A DNA stretch of 64,000 bases from JAYYPW01 sp036128855 (GTDB lineage: Bacteria; Pseudomonadota; Gammaproteobacteria; Comchoanobacterales; Comchoanobacteraceae): positions 8,403 through 72,402 of the forward strand of contig JAYYPW010000009.1 in assembly GCA_036128855.1 (NCBI GenBank), in the 5' to 3' direction. The notes under the pieces are model-generated. The model saw only the letters and a list, made by a program, of their open reading frames with translations, ran no database searches and was not told where the DNA came from. Shown here piece by piece: positions 26,615-35,052 of this stretch. How positions within the stretch are numbered: the stretch's first letter is position 1; every line of letters starts with the position of its first letter. Made by a program: the position numbers and the translations under genes.

Positions 26615-26915
26615 TCGTATAACCTATTAAATATTAGGAAAATACTAACCTATTCACGTGTAAACATCCATACTGTAATTCTATAATATGGGCATCTCGA
26701 TATAAAATAAGAAAACTAAGTAAAAATTTTACACAAAATCATAACCATGTATTACATAGATCTAAGAACATATTGCACAAACGGGACAAAGAAGCCTCCT
26801 CTTACATTCCTCTTTACACAACATAAATCGTTGAAAAAATATACCACCACGATAAAAATTGGCTAAATAACGAAATTTAGTCTATAAGTTTAATGAACAA
26901 AGTAAAAATCACAGT
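26615..26915. other. Divergent intergenic region, 301 bases
   Basis: It lies between the U-box-like gene and the 26916 gene. Strongly AT-rich, with no ORF, RNA gene or convincing operator. It presumably holds promoters for both directions, but none with two good hexamers was found. Confidence 0.4.
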
Positions 26916-27377
26916 ATGACCAACAAAGATACGAAATCATTTGAAGAAACTCTAAAAATAGCTTGTAGAGTAGCAGGTGAATTATCAAAGTCACACCTAA
27001 AAAATGAGAAAATAGAGCTTAATATTGCAATTACAAAGTCCTGTAAAAAAATTCTTAGAATTAGCAATAACGAGGCAATACTCAGAAAAAAAGGTATTTT
27101 TTTAATGTTTTCAACATTAGCTTTAAACTTTTTTCGCGGTAGGGGATTCGGTGCTACTGCGCAAATTTCGTCCCTATCTAATGAAAGAAAACAAGTAATA
27201 CATGATCTATCTTCACTAACAAAAAGGTTCTCAGAGAAGTTACCATCTAATTATGCGCAAAAGGATTTGGTCCATTCATCAACTTTCACACACACGAAAG
27301 TAAATACGATGACACAACCAACTCTACAAGAATCTGATGATACTCAAGATAAGACTAAGTCACATCCTAAACATTAA
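26916..27377 (+). CDS. Small orphan protein (153 aa)
   Basis: No family is recognised. A helical, Lys/Glu-rich N-terminal part (residues 1-60) is followed by one moderately hydrophobic stretch (about 64-77, GIFLMFSTLALNFF) and a hydrophilic Ser/Thr/Lys-rich C terminus. No signal peptide. The start ATG has no strong ribosome binding site. Its composition resembles the neighbouring orphans, and it lies in the accessory block beside the U-box-like gene, so it may be a small effector or a remnant of a larger gene. Coding status is likely but not certain. Confidence 0.55.
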   Translation: MTNKDTKSFEETLKIACRVAGELSKSHLKNEKIELNIAITKSCKKILRISNNEAILRKKGIFLMFSTLALNFFRGRGFGATAQISSLSNERKQVIHDLSSLTKRFSEKLPSNYAQKDLVHSSTFTHTKVNTMTQPTLQESDDTQDKTKSHPKH

Positions 27378-27672
27378 ACAATGTATAATAGTTTTATTTG
27401 AGATAATCATTTATCCTGCATCGACCCTATCAAAATTTCTTCGGTTAGCGTTGTACACCTTCTACCTATACTGGACTTTACGCACTTACACAGACCGAAG
27501 TACGTGTAACTACACACAGTTTTCCAGCTTAAACATGCGTGCTGCTTTCACGTAAGAAAAATCCATAAGAATTTTTTATAATCACACTGATATAGAAAAA
27601 TATACATCCGTTACTTGCGATTTTCTAAAAATTATGTAGGTTATAGATATACTCATAAATTTGTACTTATAT

Positions 27673-28155
27673 ATGAAGCCTACATCAACAACATTACAAC
27701 TATTAATGCTAGCGACCGCTTTTTTTTATTTTACTGCTCAAGCTGAAATTGATTTCTCAAAGTATAGCGATAAATTTAAAAAAAATTATGGAAGCGTCAA
27801 TATCATGAATTTCTCTGGGTATAATATCGAAATAACAACCTCCTCAAACAAATTGCAAATGGCTCCTGGCACAATACAGTCAATTAAAACTAACCCAAGA
27901 TTTACTTTTGAAAAAATTTCTTACCTTAGCACTAGATCGTCCAAAAAAAAGGCCCCTGACCTTTCAACCTGTGAGTCAGTCACTGGCGAAATACCACTTA
28001 GTGATTTTGACTTGAGTAGAAAAAGTTTAGCTGGACTTTATATCGGAACTAAACATGAATCAATTAATGCCGAAGAAAAACTTCATTGCTTCGTTATAAA
28101 CTTTGCTGATGAAGAAACACTCGAGACCATACAAGATACTTTTGATCCTGAATAA
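27673..28155 (+). CDS. Small exported protein, first of a tandem pair
   Basis: A 160-residue protein with an N-terminal signal peptide (LQLLMLATAFFYFTAQA, cleavage likely before EIDFSKYSDK). ATG 27673 is preferred over the in-frame TTG at 27661. The mature part matches the next gene along its whole length: EIDFSK-SDK, NFSGYNIEI, SYLSTRSSKKK, STCESVTGEI, YIGTKHESIN and EEKLHCFVIN are shared. Two cysteines (in STCESV and LHCFVI) are conserved between the copies and could form a disulfide in the periplasm. I recognise no wider family. Secretion to the periplasm or beyond is likely; function unknown. Confidence 0.82.
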   Translation: MKPTSTTLQLLMLATAFFYFTAQAEIDFSKYSDKFKKNYGSVNIMNFSGYNIEITTSSNKLQMAPGTIQSIKTNPRFTFEKISYLSTRSSKKKAPDLSTCESVTGEIPLSDFDLSRKSLAGLYIGTKHESINAEEKLHCFVINFADEETLETIQDTFDPE

Positions 28156-28472
28156 TCTATTACATACCTACATCTATTTAAAACACTAATCGATGTTTTT
28201 TTCAACTTTACGTAAATAAAGAAAATCTCACTGTATAAACTTAGCTACAGCAGTGCACAAATCTAATGAAGATCTACTATAAGAACTTCATCGTGTAAGC
28301 AACCATGCGATTCATACTCGTTTTTTAAAAATGAGTGTATCGTAAAAACCAAGGTATTTAAATCAAAAGTAGTTATTAATCATGTTAATAGTTAATTACC
28401 TAAGACTTGATCTTGTGTCTCTTGAGAAACAGTGTTAGCTTTTAAGATATCACAATGTAAGGTAAACAAATA
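28156..28472. other. 317-base spacer between the tandem paralogues
   Basis: No ORF or RNA gene is evident. It presumably carries the promoter of the second copy; no pair of good -35/-10 hexamers with 16-18 base spacing was seen. The spacing means the paralogues need not share a transcript. Confidence 0.4.
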
Positions 28473-28964
28473 ATGAATTTTAAAATATTGCTCCACGCGA
28501 TTGTATCAACTACTTTTCTTTTTTACTCTGCCAATGGCGAGATTGACTTTTCAAAACTAAGCGACAAAGTCAGTAAAGACTATGGAAAAATATCAATCAT
28601 AAATTTTTCTGGACATAATCTAGACATATCAACTTCCTCAACCAAATTTCAAATACCCTCAGGTACTATTCAGCAAATTAAAACTAACCCAGGGTTCTCT
28701 TTCGAAAAAATCTCCTATGTTACACCTAGATCTTCCAAGAAAAAGACAGTTACTGAGATATCTACTTGTGATTCTGTACTAGGAGAAATCGCACTAAGCG
28801 AATTTGACCTAAGTAAGAATAGCTACGCTGGTTTTTACATCGGCACAAAACGCGAGTCCATAAATGATGAAGAGAAACTGCATTGCTTCGTTATTAATAT
28901 CGCGGATGAAGCAACATTCAAGGCATTATTAGATACTACTAAAAGTAGGTCTAATATAGATTAG
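28473..28964 (+). CDS. Small exported protein, second of a tandem pair
   Basis: A 163-residue paralogue of the preceding gene. The signal peptide (LLHAIVSTTFLFYSANG) precedes EIDFSKLSDKVSKDYGK. Roughly two thirds of mature positions agree by eye with the first copy, including both cysteines, so selection has kept the protein after duplication. A modest ribosome binding site (GTAAGG) stands before the ATG. It is unlike any family I can name. Possible roles are a periplasmic binding or inhibitor protein, or a secreted effector. The divergence between the copies suggests an old duplication with some specialisation. Confidence 0.82.
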   Translation: MNFKILLHAIVSTTFLFYSANGEIDFSKLSDKVSKDYGKISIINFSGHNLDISTSSTKFQIPSGTIQQIKTNPGFSFEKISYVTPRSSKKKTVTEISTCDSVLGEIALSEFDLSKNSYAGFYIGTKRESINDEEKLHCFVINIADEATFKALLDTTKSRSNID

Positions 28965-29206
28965 TATCGGCTTTTTATAATCAAAAAATTGATCGTCACT
29001 AATTTATAGAGATTTTTCTTTAAATGCTCTATACGTAAGAAATCAGCATCAACGATACGCCAACTGTTCTCAAATCGTATGATGAATCAGATATTTAAGG
29101 CGGCAGAAAATTCGATCTAGCTATTCACATGATATTTTTGTAATTTTTATCCGAACTATAACGCTTCAAGGTATACTTTATGTAAGATAACGCAATTGTA
29201 GCTTAA

Positions 29207-29236
29207 ATAAAAAAACCCGGACGAATCCGGGTTTAA
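29207..29236 (-). terminator. Intrinsic terminator of the 29251 gene
   Basis: On the minus strand AAACCCGGA-TTCG-TCCGGGTTT forms a 9-bp stem with a stable UUCG tetraloop, followed directly by a T-tract. It lies 15 bases after the stop of the small barrel protein and is the clearest terminator in the window. Confidence 0.93.
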
Positions 29237-29250
29237 AAAATAGTATTTTT

Positions 29251-29805
29251 TTAAAGGTTGATTTTCACGCCAGTTTCGACTGCATTGAAGAAACCTGTTA
29301 CTTTAGTTGTATTCCCATTAATTGGACCTGAATCTGTTAAACTAGCCTTAGTGTAATCATAAATAGCAGCTCTAGTGAACAGACTAATTTTTTCGTTAGC
29401 AGCATAACTTACAGATGTATAAAGTGCATAAGTAAAGGGATTTTCTGTATGTGTAGAACCTGATTTCTGCTCTATTCCATAAAAAAGACCTAACGATAAT
29501 GTAGTATCAGCGGCTAAAGGGCTTTTCATGCCAGCATATACGCCAAGATCTGTTGTTTCAATGCTAGTGTCTGTATATGAGCTGCTAGTATAGTCTATTT
29601 CAGTTTTATCATATCTAGTTTCTAGTGCGAACTCGTATTTTTCTGTCTCATAGAATAGGCCAACAGCATTCGCTGATGAGAGTGTTACGCCATAGTGTGG
29701 TGCAGGTGTAGTGGCGACTTCTTCAAGAACTAGCCCGCCAGCTACTGCGAATGTTGAAACAAGTGCTGTTGATGCAGCGATTAAAAGGTGTTTGTGTAAA
29801 GACAT
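29251..29805 (-). CDS. Small outer membrane beta-barrel protein
   Basis: A 184-residue protein with a standard signal peptide (HLLIAASTALVSTFAVAGG, cleavage after AVA). The mature chain is a run of about eight amphipathic beta strands with alternating aromatic and small residues, for example VGLFYETEKYEFALETRYD, TTDLGVYAGMKSP, TTLSLGLFYGIEQKSG, FTYALYTSVSYA and ISLFTRAAIYDY. It ends VETGVKINL, a typical C-terminal barrel strand though Leu replaces the usual Phe. It looks like a small OmpW/OmpX-like barrel, but no specific family is clear. A strong terminator and a TATAAT-like box upstream suggest good expression, perhaps as a major surface protein. Confidence 0.8.
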   Translation of the reverse strand: MSLHKHLLIAASTALVSTFAVAGGLVLEEVATTPAPHYGVTLSSANAVGLFYETEKYEFALETRYDKTEIDYTSSSYTDTSIETTDLGVYAGMKSPLAADTTLSLGLFYGIEQKSGSTHTENPFTYALYTSVSYAANEKISLFTRAAIYDYTKASLTDSGPINGNTTKVTGFFNAVETGVKINL

Positions 29806-30565
29806 AGTATACCGTTCAAAATTAAGAATATCTCCAAATTACCATAATGAATTATAAAATCAATATTTTTTAAACTATTTTTAATATTTTTTGCGTGCTG
29901 CAAATCAATGTCTGCACAAATTCTGGTTTAAATAGTTTTCTTGAGCAAGGTTATCATATCAAAATATATTCAATAATATGTGGTTGTCGATTACTTTAAT
30001 TGTCTCATTTCTAAAATGCTCTATTCTAGATCACTTTCATTTGTATTTTATTTGAAGTTGTATTCAATCTTTCCTGAAGAACATGATTGGCTAATTGAAA
30101 ATATAAAGTTGCAGGCATTGCTGCTGATATAGTAACGTCTGGGATTCTCTTGCTATACGGTCCTGATGAAACACTGTTTGTACGCTCATCATACTTAGTA
30201 GTATATTGTTTATTTTCAAAAAGCACAGGTTTTGTTAGTTAAAAAACTCGTAGGTTTTTTCTTTTTTGACATAGATTTTTCACTTATTAATGCATGTCTC
30301 AGTCATATCAAAGATAACGGATAGTGTGTAATCCACTATCAGTCCCGTGCATCTTGATGTATATGAAATGACAAGAGAAAGTTTTACTAATATCTACTTG
30401 GATCAACAAGGAATTCTATCAATGACCCTGCTAAACTATACATCTGCGTGATTAATCTCAGCGGCGCAGATACTTTTAAAGTATTACGTGGCCACGTAAT
30501 ACGATAATTACGATGACTAATTAGGTAGTTCCTCAAAAGATCTCTAACACACATTTATCTCAGGC
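29806..30565. other. 760-base region with little coding potential
   Basis: The longest gene-poor stretch of the window. A 66-codon minus-strand frame starting with GTG (30226-30026) has no ribosome binding site and no recognisable product, so I do not call it. Near the barrel gene there is a TATAAT-like -10 box on the minus strand (around 29858). The right part contains the structured element at 30442-30502. Otherwise the DNA looks like decayed sequence. Confidence 0.45.
30442..30502. other. Stem-loop plus perfect 22-bp palindrome
   Basis: ATCTGCG (30442-30448) can pair with CGCAGAT (30465-30471), and ten bases later GTATTACGTGG-CCACGTAATAC (30481-30502) is a perfect palindrome. It is about 65 bases past the stop end of the 30566 gene on the minus strand. 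It might be a protein-binding site, an attachment-like site or part of a small RNA; there is no T-tract for termination. Confidence 0.6.
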
Positions 30566-31594
30566 CTAACCTACCCCTGCTGTAAAATCCTGTCTTTGTT
30601 TTGGTAATTTTTCTTGCTGAGCATACTGTTCTAAAAAAGGCTTAACTGCATTGATTATATTTACCGTAAATGTATCAGGATAAAACTGCATAAATAAACT
30701 ATCTAGTGTAAGGTTTGGAGTTTTGGATAGGTCAAAAATAGTTTTAGCATCTCTAATATGTCCGTCTTGTGGGGTTTTAACCCAATAAATACGATTTTGG
30801 CTAGTATCATAAGTTACCTTTACCACTTCAATTTGATGATAATGGGAAAAATCTAATAAAGATCGGTATTCATCTGGAAGTTCGACTGTCTCGCCAGCAG
30901 AATTAATAACAGGGTCTTTATATAGATAATTTTCATCGTACCAGTCTTCCAAAAAACCTTGGGGTGTTGAAGCGCAAGACAAAAGACTAATATTCTGTTT
31001 TACTAAGCTAAAATCGATAGTAATAAAAGCGAAATGTGGATTTTCCCAAATCAGGGACTGCTGAAAACTTGGTTGACTTTGCATCCATGACTGTAATGCT
31101 ATAGCATTTCTATGTGATCGCATAGCGGATTGTGATAAATCTGCACAGTACCACTCTCTTTCGACACCGCCAACTAGCAATTTCCTCATACCATTACTGT
31201 CTGAATGATTTGATAAAAGCAACAAAACCTGGTCACGATTGATTATATTACCATTTGCAAGAACTATAGGATCGTTCATTGGTAAACGCGTATAACAACA
31301 AGAAAAATGATCATGCGAACGATCAACACGAGAAGTTAAGGGGGATGAGGAAAGCTGTACTTGCTGAGTAACATTCGGTTGTGTTTGTTCCGGCTCCAAT
31401 GGAATTGTATTCAAGTTTTGAGCAATCTCTACATCATGATTCTTTGATATATAAGGTTGAATCTTCTCTCTACTTGAGCTTTTTTGCTTACGAAAATAGA
31501 AAAAAAATGCTAAACAAAGACATAGTCCAAAAAAAACTAAGAGCCAAGGGGATAACACACTTCGGGCTAGCAAAGATAATGGTTGTACATTCAT
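30566..31594 (-). CDS. Membrane-anchored protein with two U-box-like motifs (paralogue of 25532)
   Basis: A 342-residue protein with an N-terminal anchor (about 14-34, LSPWLLVFFGLCLCLAFFF), a linker, and a U-box-like domain at about 98-170: CCYTRLPMNDPIVLANGNI at its start and AMRSHRNAIALQSWMQSQ as closing helix. A second motif at 209-243 has GFLEDWYDENYLYKDPVI and SAGETVELP, almost identical in plan to the 25532 protein. The first motif keeps the C-x-x-T/R-x-x-x-x-DP-I/V core of U-boxes such as those in plant and Legionella ligases. A strong AAGGAGAT ribosome binding site precedes the ATG. The gene lies 4 kb from its paralogue with unrelated genes between. Membrane tethering with tandem U-box-like folds is an unusual arrangement. 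Confidence 0.78.
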   Translation of the reverse strand: MNVQPLSLLARSVLSPWLLVFFGLCLCLAFFFYFRKQKSSSREKIQPYISKNHDVEIAQNLNTIPLEPEQTQPNVTQQVQLSSSPLTSRVDRSHDHFSCCYTRLPMNDPIVLANGNIINRDQVLLLLSNHSDSNGMRKLLVGGVEREWYCADLSQSAMRSHRNAIALQSWMQSQPSFQQSLIWENPHFAFITIDFSLVKQNISLLSCASTPQGFLEDWYDENYLYKDPVINSAGETVELPDEYRSLLDFSHYHQIEVVKVTYDTSQNRIYWVKTPQDGHIRDAKTIFDLSKTPNLTLDSLFMQFYPDTFTVNIINAVKPFLEQYAQQEKLPKQRQDFTAGVG

Positions 31595-31792
31595 AAATAT
31601 CTCCTTAGCTTATTCTTAAAAATACAGTTCATCGACAAATATCTCAAGTAGTTTATAAGAAATCTTCCTTGCAATCGTCATCTTCGATACACACGATAAT
31701 TAGCAGGTACTTATTAAATAAATATAAATGGTAAGTAGTATTTATCAATAATAGGCATCATTTTGCCTTACTCAATACATACATATTACATG

Positions 31793-32362
31793 CTAAAGTA
31801 ACTTGACATAATCCTCATAAGTACACCCCCCTCGAGTGGATTTAACCAGTTTCCATGCCCTATTACACGCAAGCTGAGTTTTATCTGGGCTGTTTTTATA
31901 AAAATCCCTTTGAAACTGGTTATACTCAAATTGTTGTTCAATATCAGACTTTGGTAGAGTTAGGCTTACTTTATAGCCTTGAATCAAATCACCATAACAT
32001 AATTTTCCATCATTCTTTTGTTTAGCAAAAGCCCTTAAATATGCGTTAAACCTAAATTTATCGCCTAAATGAGCAACAAAAAAAGCACGAGTTTTAGCAT
32101 CATTTTTATAATATACTACCCTAGTCTGCATAGTTATCTCCTTATCGCTATCATAAAATGGTACTGATTTGTTGGCGGATTTACTTTGCAAAGCCCCTCC
32201 TGTAGATAAGAAAACCTCAATTCTCTGGGCTAAATCCAGCTTACTTCCCTGACTTGGTATCTTTTGCGCTCTACAAAACGCAATCAACTCTCTCTTCAAC
32301 CAATAGAAGTTTTTAAAATCTTCTACACTTATTTTTTGTGATAACTCAGGCCTATTTTGCAT
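31793..32362 (-). CDS. SAP-domain protein (DUF6434-like)
   Basis: A 189-residue protein. The N-terminal half holds a SAP-like helix-extended loop-helix: FYWLKRELIAFCRAQKIP then GSKLDLAQRIEVFLSTG, the pattern of SAP DNA-binding motifs. The C-terminal half (RVVYYKNDAKTRAFFVAHLG, FNAYLRAFAKQK, YGDLIQGYK and RDFYKNSPDKTQLACNRAW) matches a small bacterial domain that usually accompanies this SAP segment, which I believe is DUF6434. The family is found in scattered bacteria and its role is not established; DNA binding is likely from the SAP part. It is a lone gene 58 bases downstream of the SDR gene on the same strand and could share its transcript. Confidence 0.75.
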   Translation of the reverse strand: MQNRPELSQKISVEDFKNFYWLKRELIAFCRAQKIPSQGSKLDLAQRIEVFLSTGGALQSKSANKSVPFYDSDKEITMQTRVVYYKNDAKTRAFFVAHLGDKFRFNAYLRAFAKQKNDGKLCYGDLIQGYKVSLTLPKSDIEQQFEYNQFQRDFYKNSPDKTQLACNRAWKLVKSTRGGCTYEDYVKLL

Positions 32363-32420
32363 TTCCCCATCTCAAGTATCTTTACATCCAATTCTGACTG
32401 CCGTGTATATAGATAACTTT

Positions 32421-33221
32421 CTAACTATCTTGCTTCTGTGGTGCTGCACTTGCCCCTGCAAGGATTCCCCCATCAATCGTAAGTTCTATCCCTGTAATGT
32501 AACTCGATTCATCGGATCCAAGATATAACGCAGCATGGGCAACATCTTGCACGTCACCCATGGTGCCAAGCGGCACGCCTTGAGCAATACCAGCAATTGC
32601 TTGGGTTCTTTTAACTGGATCTGTACCCAACATAGGGTCCCACATAGGTGTTAACACAGCGCCAGGATGTAGTGAATTACATCGAATTTTATAACCTTGT
32701 GACGCAGCATATAACGCCACGGTCTTGGTATGGTTTCTGACCGCTGCTTTACTTGAGGCATATGCACTAGCCCCAGGGATACCGACTACACCAGAGCGAG
32801 AAGACATATTAATAATAGACCCTCCATGTGTTTTCATCAACGCAATACCGTATTTACACCCTAGCATTACTCCATCCAAGTTAACTCGATGAACGTGATG
32901 CCAAGCATCAAGCGAGATATTTTCAGGATCTTGCAGACCAAGATCTTCATTTAAACCTGTTATACCGGCATTGTTAAATAGTATATCGATACGACCAAAC
33001 TTATCTTGTACATATTTAACAAGCTTCTGCCAACCAGACTCATCAGATACATCTAGACAAAAGAAGTGACCATCTATTTTACTAGCCAAAGCTTGGCCTT
33101 CTGCAACAAGAATATCTACTACGATTACCGTTGCGCCATTTTTGGCAAAAAGTTCTGCAGTCGCCGCACCAATACCACGACTTGCACCTGTGATAAGAGC
33201 AATTTTATTACGTACGCGCAT
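32421..33221 (-). CDS. Short-chain dehydrogenase/reductase (SDR)
   Basis: A 266-residue classical SDR using NAD(P). The cofactor motif TGASRGIG is at residues 12-19, VVDI with an acidic residue at the end of the second strand suggests NAD preference, NNAG is near residue 87, and the catalytic Ser-Tyr-Lys are in NMSSRSG and YASSKAA. The C terminus has LGSDESSYITGIELTIDGG, standard for the family. It resembles cyclopentanol or 3-alpha-hydroxysteroid dehydrogenase-type members; the substrate cannot be told from sequence. AGAGAGG before the ATG is a good ribosome binding site. It is on the minus strand beside the SAP-domain gene. Confidence 0.92.
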   Translation of the reverse strand: MRVRNKIALITGASRGIGAATAELFAKNGATVIVVDILVAEGQALASKIDGHFFCLDVSDESGWQKLVKYVQDKFGRIDILFNNAGITGLNEDLGLQDPENISLDAWHHVHRVNLDGVMLGCKYGIALMKTHGGSIINMSSRSGVVGIPGASAYASSKAAVRNHTKTVALYAASQGYKIRCNSLHPGAVLTPMWDPMLGTDPVKRTQAIAGIAQGVPLGTMGDVQDVAHAALYLGSDESSYITGIELTIDGGILAGASAAPQKQDS

Positions 33222-33410
33222 ACAGCCTCTCTAAATATTGACCTTGGATATACATCATACCATACAAACCGACTGCATCCACAAGCATTTGGTCATAAAG
33301 ATAAATTGTTATATCAATAATTTACAAAAAAAATAGATTGTAAAATAAATAGGAAACTTTATAACACGTGTACTATATAAAAATCACTACAACAACAAAA
33401 GGAAAGTATT

Positions 33411-33809
33411 ATGGATGCAAGTGGTGTAATTTTTATTGGAGGATTTTATTTATTTGCTTGTGGAGTGAAGTTCGTTATGGACCCCAAAGCACTACCCAAT
33501 ATAATGAAAGAGGTTATCAAAAATGAAGCAATTGCAGTATTATCTGCCATACTCCCTTTAATCATAGGACTGATACTACTTGTGTCATTTGGACCACATT
33601 ACGCAGCCAGTCGGCTAGACACATTAGTTGTTGCAATGGGACTGTTTCTCACTGTAAGTGGTTTGTTTCGTTTATGGTGTAAAAAAACATGGCATAACAT
33701 GGTCAACAAAATGAATGATCCTAAAGCGCCTCATGTTCCCATGTGGATATTACCAGTTGTAGGTATCATCTTTATGCTGATAAGCATTGGGATAATTCCT
33801 TTAGGTTAG
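33411..33809 (+). CDS. Small four-span membrane protein
   Basis: A 132-residue integral membrane protein with hydrophobic spans at about 5-22, 41-62, 70-88 and 110-130. Charged loops include DPKALPNIMKEVIKNE and KKTWHNMVNKMNDPKAPHVP. A strong AAGGAAAG ribosome binding site stands before the ATG. I recognise no specific family; its size and spacing are like several small inner-membrane proteins of unknown role in gammaproteobacteria. It lies 45 bases upstream of the U-box gene on the same strand, so the two may be cotranscribed, though codon and composition differ little and this says nothing about function. Confidence 0.8.
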   Translation: MDASGVIFIGGFYLFACGVKFVMDPKALPNIMKEVIKNEAIAVLSAILPLIIGLILLVSFGPHYAASRLDTLVVAMGLFLTVSGLFRLWCKKTWHNMVNKMNDPKAPHVPMWILPVVGIIFMLISIGIIPLG

Positions 33810-33854
33810 ATATAAGGCATAAAGCACTTATTACTTAACATTCAGGCATTGTAC

Positions 33855-34733
33855 ATGACAGAACAAGAAAAACTCGAAGAAGATAGAGATAAATGGATAT
33901 CTTATCTTAAAAAAGAACAGTTTATAGATCCTAACACTAAAGATAGTCATATAACACCTTCCTTTCTTTTAAAAAATCTAGGCCTAGAATCAGCATACAC
34001 TAGAAATCCAAGGCAGAATTTCAATAACTGGGGGATGACGTTTAATCCTACTTACTTCATTCTTAAATTTTTTGATCTACTTTTACAAGTCCTACAAATA
34101 CCATTTCAAATAGTAAAATTCGTTATCTTTGATATGACTTTAGACATTTTTCTCAGATTTCTCAGAAAAGAGAGAGATAGAACCCCAGGAACGATATTTC
34201 CATACGTTGAAAACCTCCATATCCCCTTTGTTAAAAAACTAGAAAAGCGAAGAGAAGAAGAACTTGCGGAACTCGGTCGTATTTTTGATATGCAACAACG
34301 GCTACGACAAAAGATCGTTGATTGCTATAAGCTAATCCAAATTCTCGAAGATTTAGAAAAACTAAAATCAAATTCCAAAATAGATCCACACCTTCAGTTA
34401 TTAAAACACATAGAGTCTCAACCTGAAATTAAAGACAAATTAACTGATCCTAATCTGAACCTACTGTGTCCAATATCTTCGGACCTAATTAAAAGCCCGG
34501 TAATAGCTGATGATGGAAATACTTACGAAAGAACTTTGATTGAAAGATGGCAGAAAGAAAAATCGACTAGCCCAATAACACGAGAAAAGATATCAAATAT
34601 TTTTCGTATTGATGATAATTATATAACAAGTCTCAAGGATAGATATACCGAGAAAATAAGTAAACAAAAAGACCTGGAGGGACAAGAAGAATCACCATCA
34701 CGCAAACGCAAGAGAAAGTATAGACAAAACTAA
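33855..34733 (+). CDS. U-box domain protein with hydrophobic segment and polybasic tail
   Basis: A 292-residue protein (ATG 33855; a TTG at 33849 is less likely). Residues 203-268 form a convincing U-box: NLLCPISSDLIKSPVIADDG, then NTYERTLIERWQKEKSTSP and ITREKISNIFRIDD. U-boxes bind E2 ubiquitin-conjugating enzymes; bacterial ones are known as translocated ligases such as Legionella LubX. Before it come a hydrophobic region (about 63-105, with FILKFFDLLLQVLQIPFQIV) that could be a membrane hairpin or amphipathic anchor, and a coiled coil (about 125-175). The C terminus EESPSRKRKRKYRQN is acidic then strongly basic and could act as a nuclear or lipid-binding signal. Since bacteria lack ubiquitin, a host target is the natural inference. 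Confidence 0.88.
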   Translation: MTEQEKLEEDRDKWISYLKKEQFIDPNTKDSHITPSFLLKNLGLESAYTRNPRQNFNNWGMTFNPTYFILKFFDLLLQVLQIPFQIVKFVIFDMTLDIFLRFLRKERDRTPGTIFPYVENLHIPFVKKLEKRREEELAELGRIFDMQQRLRQKIVDCYKLIQILEDLEKLKSNSKIDPHLQLLKHIESQPEIKDKLTDPNLNLLCPISSDLIKSPVIADDGNTYERTLIERWQKEKSTSPITREKISNIFRIDDNYITSLKDRYTEKISKQKDLEGQEESPSRKRKRKYRQN

Positions 34734-35000
34734 CTAAAAAGGATTCTCTTCGCGATACTAAGATATCAAAAAAATTAACACCTCTATCATTTTCAACTCA
34801 TACATCCCTAAAAATCTAGAAATTTATACACAAAGCCCTTACATAGCTAGTAAAAATTATAGAAAAAAACACGTTCTCTTATCGTTTGTACATAAATTAT
34901 TAACCTGGTTAGACAAACAGGTCATCTTTGACTCGAATACATACTTTTCCAACTGCACTTAGCTAAACTGATACGTTAGCCTCAAGATGTAATTGGTGTA
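34734..35000. other. Intergenic region before the repeat-protein gene
   Basis: About 270 AT-rich bases, with no ORF, RNA gene or clear terminator, leading into the promoter at 35001. Confidence 0.4.
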
Positions 35001-35028
35001 TTGACATGCTAAATTATAATGATAATAT
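35001..35028 (+). promoter_or_regulatory. Sigma70 promoter of the 35053 gene
   Basis: Perfect -35 TTGACA (35001-35006), 16-base spacer, TAATAT (35023-35028), 25 bases before the ATG. Confidence 0.55.
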
Positions 35029-35052
35029 CTTGAATTTATTACTTTCATAACG

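Noticed and set aside
27337..27555. 72-codon plus-strand ORF overlapping the end of the 26916 gene
   Set aside because: Composition resembles chance translation of AT-rich intergenic DNA, and no ribosome binding site precedes it.
30026..30226. 66-codon minus-strand ORF with GTG start
   Set aside because: No ribosome binding site and no recognisable features; kept only as a note in the intergenic entry.
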